NCBI GenBank assembly: GCA_025656675.1
Contig: JAHXHN010000004.1
Span: forward strand, 186,001 to 250,000
Origin: Candidatus Thiodiazotropha sp. (ex Codakia rugifera)
GTDB taxonomy: Bacteria; Pseudomonadota; Gammaproteobacteria; Chromatiales; Chromatiaceae
Direction of reading: 5' to 3'
Length of the DNA: 64,000 bases
In this document: piece after piece, positions 62,003 to 64,000 of the stretch
Numbering within the stretch: position 1 is the stretch's first letter
Layout: every line of letters starts with the position of its first letter
Notes under the pieces: generated by a model
What the model was told of the DNA's origin: nothing
The model's database searches: none
What the model saw: the letters and a program-made list of their open reading frames with translations, nothing else
Translations under genes and position numbers: made by a program

Positions 62003-62422
62003 ATGAAAATCGCTTACCACGCATTTGCAATCGGATTGCTGCTATGTTTCTGCGGAACGGCACAATCTATCGATCTGGTCATCAATCCTGATGTCTCCCA
62101 GGAGACAATCTCGCGCAATGCCTTGCGCTCCATTTTCAGCATGCGTATGACCCGTTGGCCTGACGGTAAGCCAATCCATGTATTTGTTATGGGTGATAAA
62201 ACCAACCTGCACTCGGATTTCAGTAAACAGCTGCTAGGCGTTTTTCCGCACCAATTGCGCCGAGCCTGGAATCGCCAGATCTACTCCGGTATGGGCCAAG
62301 CACCCACTAAGGTGGAATCTGAGGAAGAGATGCGCAATCAGGTAGCAGAAACTCCCGGGGCTATCGGTTATCTTTCTGAAGGAAATATCAATGAGCATAT
62401 TCGGACCATTTCAGTCGAATAG
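62003..62422 (+). CDS. Small PstS-like periplasmic phosphate-binding-domain protein
   Basis: The 139-residue protein has a signal peptide (FAIGLLLCFCGTAQS) and one half of a PBP-like domain: VINPDVSQETISRNALRSIFSMRMTRWPDG and VAETPGAIGYLSEGNI match the [ILV]-F-x-G-x-x-x-x-W-x-[DN]-G and GAIGY motifs of PstS. At half the size of PstS, it cannot form a complete two-lobed binding protein alone. Such mini-PstS genes commonly precede a porin and a sensor gene, as here. The 3' end overlaps the next gene by 32 bp. Confidence 0.85.
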   Translation: MKIAYHAFAIGLLLCFCGTAQSIDLVINPDVSQETISRNALRSIFSMRMTRWPDGKPIHVFVMGDKTNLHSDFSKQLLGVFPHQLRRAWNRQIYSGMGQAPTKVESEEEMRNQVAETPGAIGYLSEGNINEHIRTISVE

Positions 62423-63599
62423 TAGTCGGGTAATTTGCCTGCTTGCACTATTCTGTCTGCCTGGCAAGGGATTGCTGGCCTCAGAGCTTTCAGATTTCAG
62501 TGGTGTGTTTCAAATCCATGGCTTTTTGACCCAGGGCTATGTCAAAACGACTGAAAACAGTTTTTTCGGTGAGAGCAAAGATGGCAGTTTTGATTTCAAT
62601 GAGATAGGTATCAACGCCTCTTATCGTCTTTCGCCGGCAATGATGGCCTCTGCTCAAATACTCTCCCGTACTGCAGGTGAGATGTATGACGGCTCCCTGG
62701 ATCTCGATTTCGCTCAATTCGATTATGCCTATCAGTTGAATGAGACAAACCGTATCGGTTTTATTATTGGTCGCAGTAAAAACCCTCTTGGACTCTATAA
62801 TGACACCCGGGATGTAGCGGCTACACGGCCAGGTATCTTCATGCCTCAGGCGATCTATTGGGATCGTGTGCGAAACATGGTCCTCTCCAATGATGGAGGA
62901 CAACTTTACACTGAAGGCCAATACGCCAACCACCATTTCAGTCTGCAACTGTTTGCCGGTAAAACGCCAATCGACGAAAATGTTGAAAAGAGCTACCTTG
63001 GCCCTAGCTTTAATCCACGTATGGAGCAAGATGGTGTCACAACCGGTGGCCGATTACTCTATGAGTGGGATGGAGGTCGAGTCAGATTGGCATTGAGTAA
63101 CGCTTCCCTGACACTGGATAGCCAGACAAGTCTATTTCCCCCGGGTAGTATCGATATAGATTACTGGGTACTCTCAGCCCAATATAATGATGGCCCCTGG
63201 AGCCTCACCATGGAGTATATGGAGGAACCGATAGACTATGCAGGTTTTGGTGGTTTCATGGATGTGGCGGACACCACCGTTGATGGATATTACCTGCAAG
63301 GCAGTTATCGCCTGCAGGCAGATTGGGAAATGTTTGCCCGTTTCGAGGAGAGCCACTACGACAAAAACGATACAAACGGCAAAAAAAGTAGCGCCAAACT
63401 TGGTTTCCCTCCGCACACATTCTTTAGTAAATTATGGACTCTGGGGCTGCTCTGGGAGCCCACTGAGCAGTTAATGCTCCGTACTGAATTCAGTCAAGTG
63501 GAAGGTTCTATTTTTCTCTCCAACCTGGAAAACCCTTTACCCAACATTAAAGAGCGCGATTGGAACCTGTTCTCGCTGCTTGTCTCATATAGCTTCTGA
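62391..63599 (+). CDS. Porin-like outer membrane beta-barrel protein
   Basis: The 402-residue protein has a signal peptide (VICLLALFCLPGKGLLA, cleavage near residue 30) and alternating amphipathic strands with aromatic girdles (FSGVFQIHGFLTQGYVKT; GLLWEPTEQLMLRTEFSQVEG), ending in the outer-membrane signature YSF. The FxxxGKxxxPLGLYND-like segment (GRSKNPLGLYNDTRDVAATR) is shared with a family of phosphate-like or non-specific porins. AAGGA lies 7 nt upstream of the ATG. It overlaps the mini-PstS gene and is followed after 9 bp by the sensor gene. Confidence 0.82.
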   Translation: MSIFGPFQSNSSRVICLLALFCLPGKGLLASELSDFSGVFQIHGFLTQGYVKTTENSFFGESKDGSFDFNEIGINASYRLSPAMMASAQILSRTAGEMYDGSLDLDFAQFDYAYQLNETNRIGFIIGRSKNPLGLYNDTRDVAATRPGIFMPQAIYWDRVRNMVLSNDGGQLYTEGQYANHHFSLQLFAGKTPIDENVEKSYLGPSFNPRMEQDGVTTGGRLLYEWDGGRVRLALSNASLTLDSQTSLFPPGSIDIDYWVLSAQYNDGPWSLTMEYMEEPIDYAGFGGFMDVADTTVDGYYLQGSYRLQADWEMFARFEESHYDKNDTNGKKSSAKLGFPPHTFFSKLWTLGLLWEPTEQLMLRTEFSQVEGSIFLSNLENPLPNIKERDWNLFSLLVSYSF

Positions 63600-63608
63600 G
63601 CGATAAAC

Positions 63609-64000
63609 ATGGATTCATCGAATAATAAAAAAAACACCATACCGTCAGATTCACATAAAGGACCATTTTTCCTCAGTCTGAAATGGAAAGTCGTTCTGTT
63701 GTTCAGTTTGGTCTTGTTTATCATCAACGCTGGTTTGGCAGGCATGGGGTATCTACAACAAAGAAGCCTGTTTAACACCTACCAGGGACAAATCCGCGAG
63801 CAACAAAACAGGCAGGTTACATCCCTTCTTGACACTAGCTTTTACCGTTTGGAACAGATAGCTCTGATGATTCCAGCATTGACTGAGGCAGCCATCACTC
63901 AACAAAACCTTACTCTGAACGAGAAGCTTGAAAGATTTTTTCAACATAGTGAAACGACGCTGGATATTGATTGGGGACTTGAACAGGCTGCATATTTCAA
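63609..64000 (+). CDS. N-terminal part of a membrane-bound sensor protein (3' end outside window)
   Basis: The first 130 residues are visible. A polar N-terminus is followed by a transmembrane helix (WKVVLLFSLVLFIINAGLAG, about 26-45) and the beginning of a periplasmic sensor region with a helical pattern (QREQQNRQVTS-like, SFYRLEQIALMIPALTEAA). This is the layout of histidine kinases, chemoreceptors or GGDEF/EAL proteins; the output domain lies beyond the window. It is 9 bp after the porin gene, so the three genes form an operon. Confidence 0.8.
   Translation, partial: MDSSNNKKNTIPSDSHKGPFFLSLKWKVVLLFSLVLFIINAGLAGMGYLQQRSLFNTYQGQIREQQNRQVTSLLDTSFYRLEQIALMIPALTEAAITQQNLTLNEKLERFFQHSETTLDIDWGLEQAAYF

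Noticed and set aside
1-64000. Searched for tRNA, rRNA, CRISPR arrays, integrases and transposases
   Set aside because: No tRNA-like arms outside coding sequence, no regularly spaced repeats and no transposase or integrase motifs were found by reading; a tRNAscan or CRISPR search would confirm.

Overview
This looks like chromosomal DNA of a sulfur-oxidising gammaproteobacterium, most likely of the Chromatiales/Sedimenticolaceae type (Sedimenticola or Candidatus Thiodiazotropha relatives). The pointers are a thiosulfohydrolase SoxB, a CbbY-type phosphatase linked to the Calvin cycle, a TtrS/TtrR-like two-component pair, DksA-GluQ synteny, a proteobacterial dedicated sortase system and many c-di-GMP related proteins. 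Base composition is close to balanced (roughly 47-50% GC by eye). The assignment is inferred from gene content, not from a marker-gene comparison. I see no rRNA, tRNA, CRISPR array, prophage or intact transposase.

Layout. 1-3.4 kb: the end of a sigma-54 activator, then small housekeeping or unknown genes on the minus strand. 2.8-5.2 kb: a lone polysaccharide flippase flanked by apparent gene remnants and a 149-bp IS5-type MITE. 5.2-10.5 kb: soxB followed by a TtrR/TtrS-like two-component system. 10.5-17.0 kb: endonuclease IV, a methyltransferase, a LysE exporter, CysZ, an aminotransferase and CbbY. 17.3-21.0 kb: dksA, gluQ, darP and recJ; darP seems to lack an ordinary start codon. 21-28.5 kb: orphan BatD, a SET-domain protein, DsbA, GST, a 610-aa possible c-di-GMP effector, a Sel1 protein and a DUF4442 protein. 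28.5-28.9 kb: a divergent intergenic region with two successive long inverted repeats. 28.9-34.7 kb: glcF, slt and an 814-aa protein with a divergent class III nucleotide cyclase domain. 35-43.3 kb: Rsd/AlgQ, a secreted protein, an NDUFA9-like protein, two thioredoxin-fold proteins, an ECF sigma factor/anti-sigma/vWA lipoprotein set and MidA/NDUFAF7. 43.4-49 kb: pteridine reductase, glutamate dehydrogenase, bacteriohemerythrin, a YoaA/DinG helicase and a PD-(D/E)XK-like protein. 49.2-55.4 kb: a PilZ-DUF1631-GGDEF-EAL protein and PBP1B. 55.8-61.7 kb: a dihaem cytochrome c and a minus-strand sortase operon (pdsO, an unlisted 53-codon ORF, the vWA sortase target, class GN sortase, a glutamine amidotransferase and an L,D-transpeptidase). 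62-64 kb: a mini PstS-like protein, a porin-like protein and the start of a membrane sensor.

How the genes fit together. Several sets point to envelope biology: Slt, PBP1B and L,D-transpeptidase for peptidoglycan; sortase, its target and PdsO for surface display; DsbA and two thioredoxin-like proteins for periplasmic redox; and the ECF/anti-sigma/vWA set as an envelope-responsive unit. SoxB and the TtrRS-like pair point to reduced-sulfur chemistry. The most unusual items are the dedicated sortase operon with its extra small ORF, the cyclase-like 814-aa protein, the structured region upstream of glcF, the non-canonical darP start, and a dispersed repeat present three times in the window.
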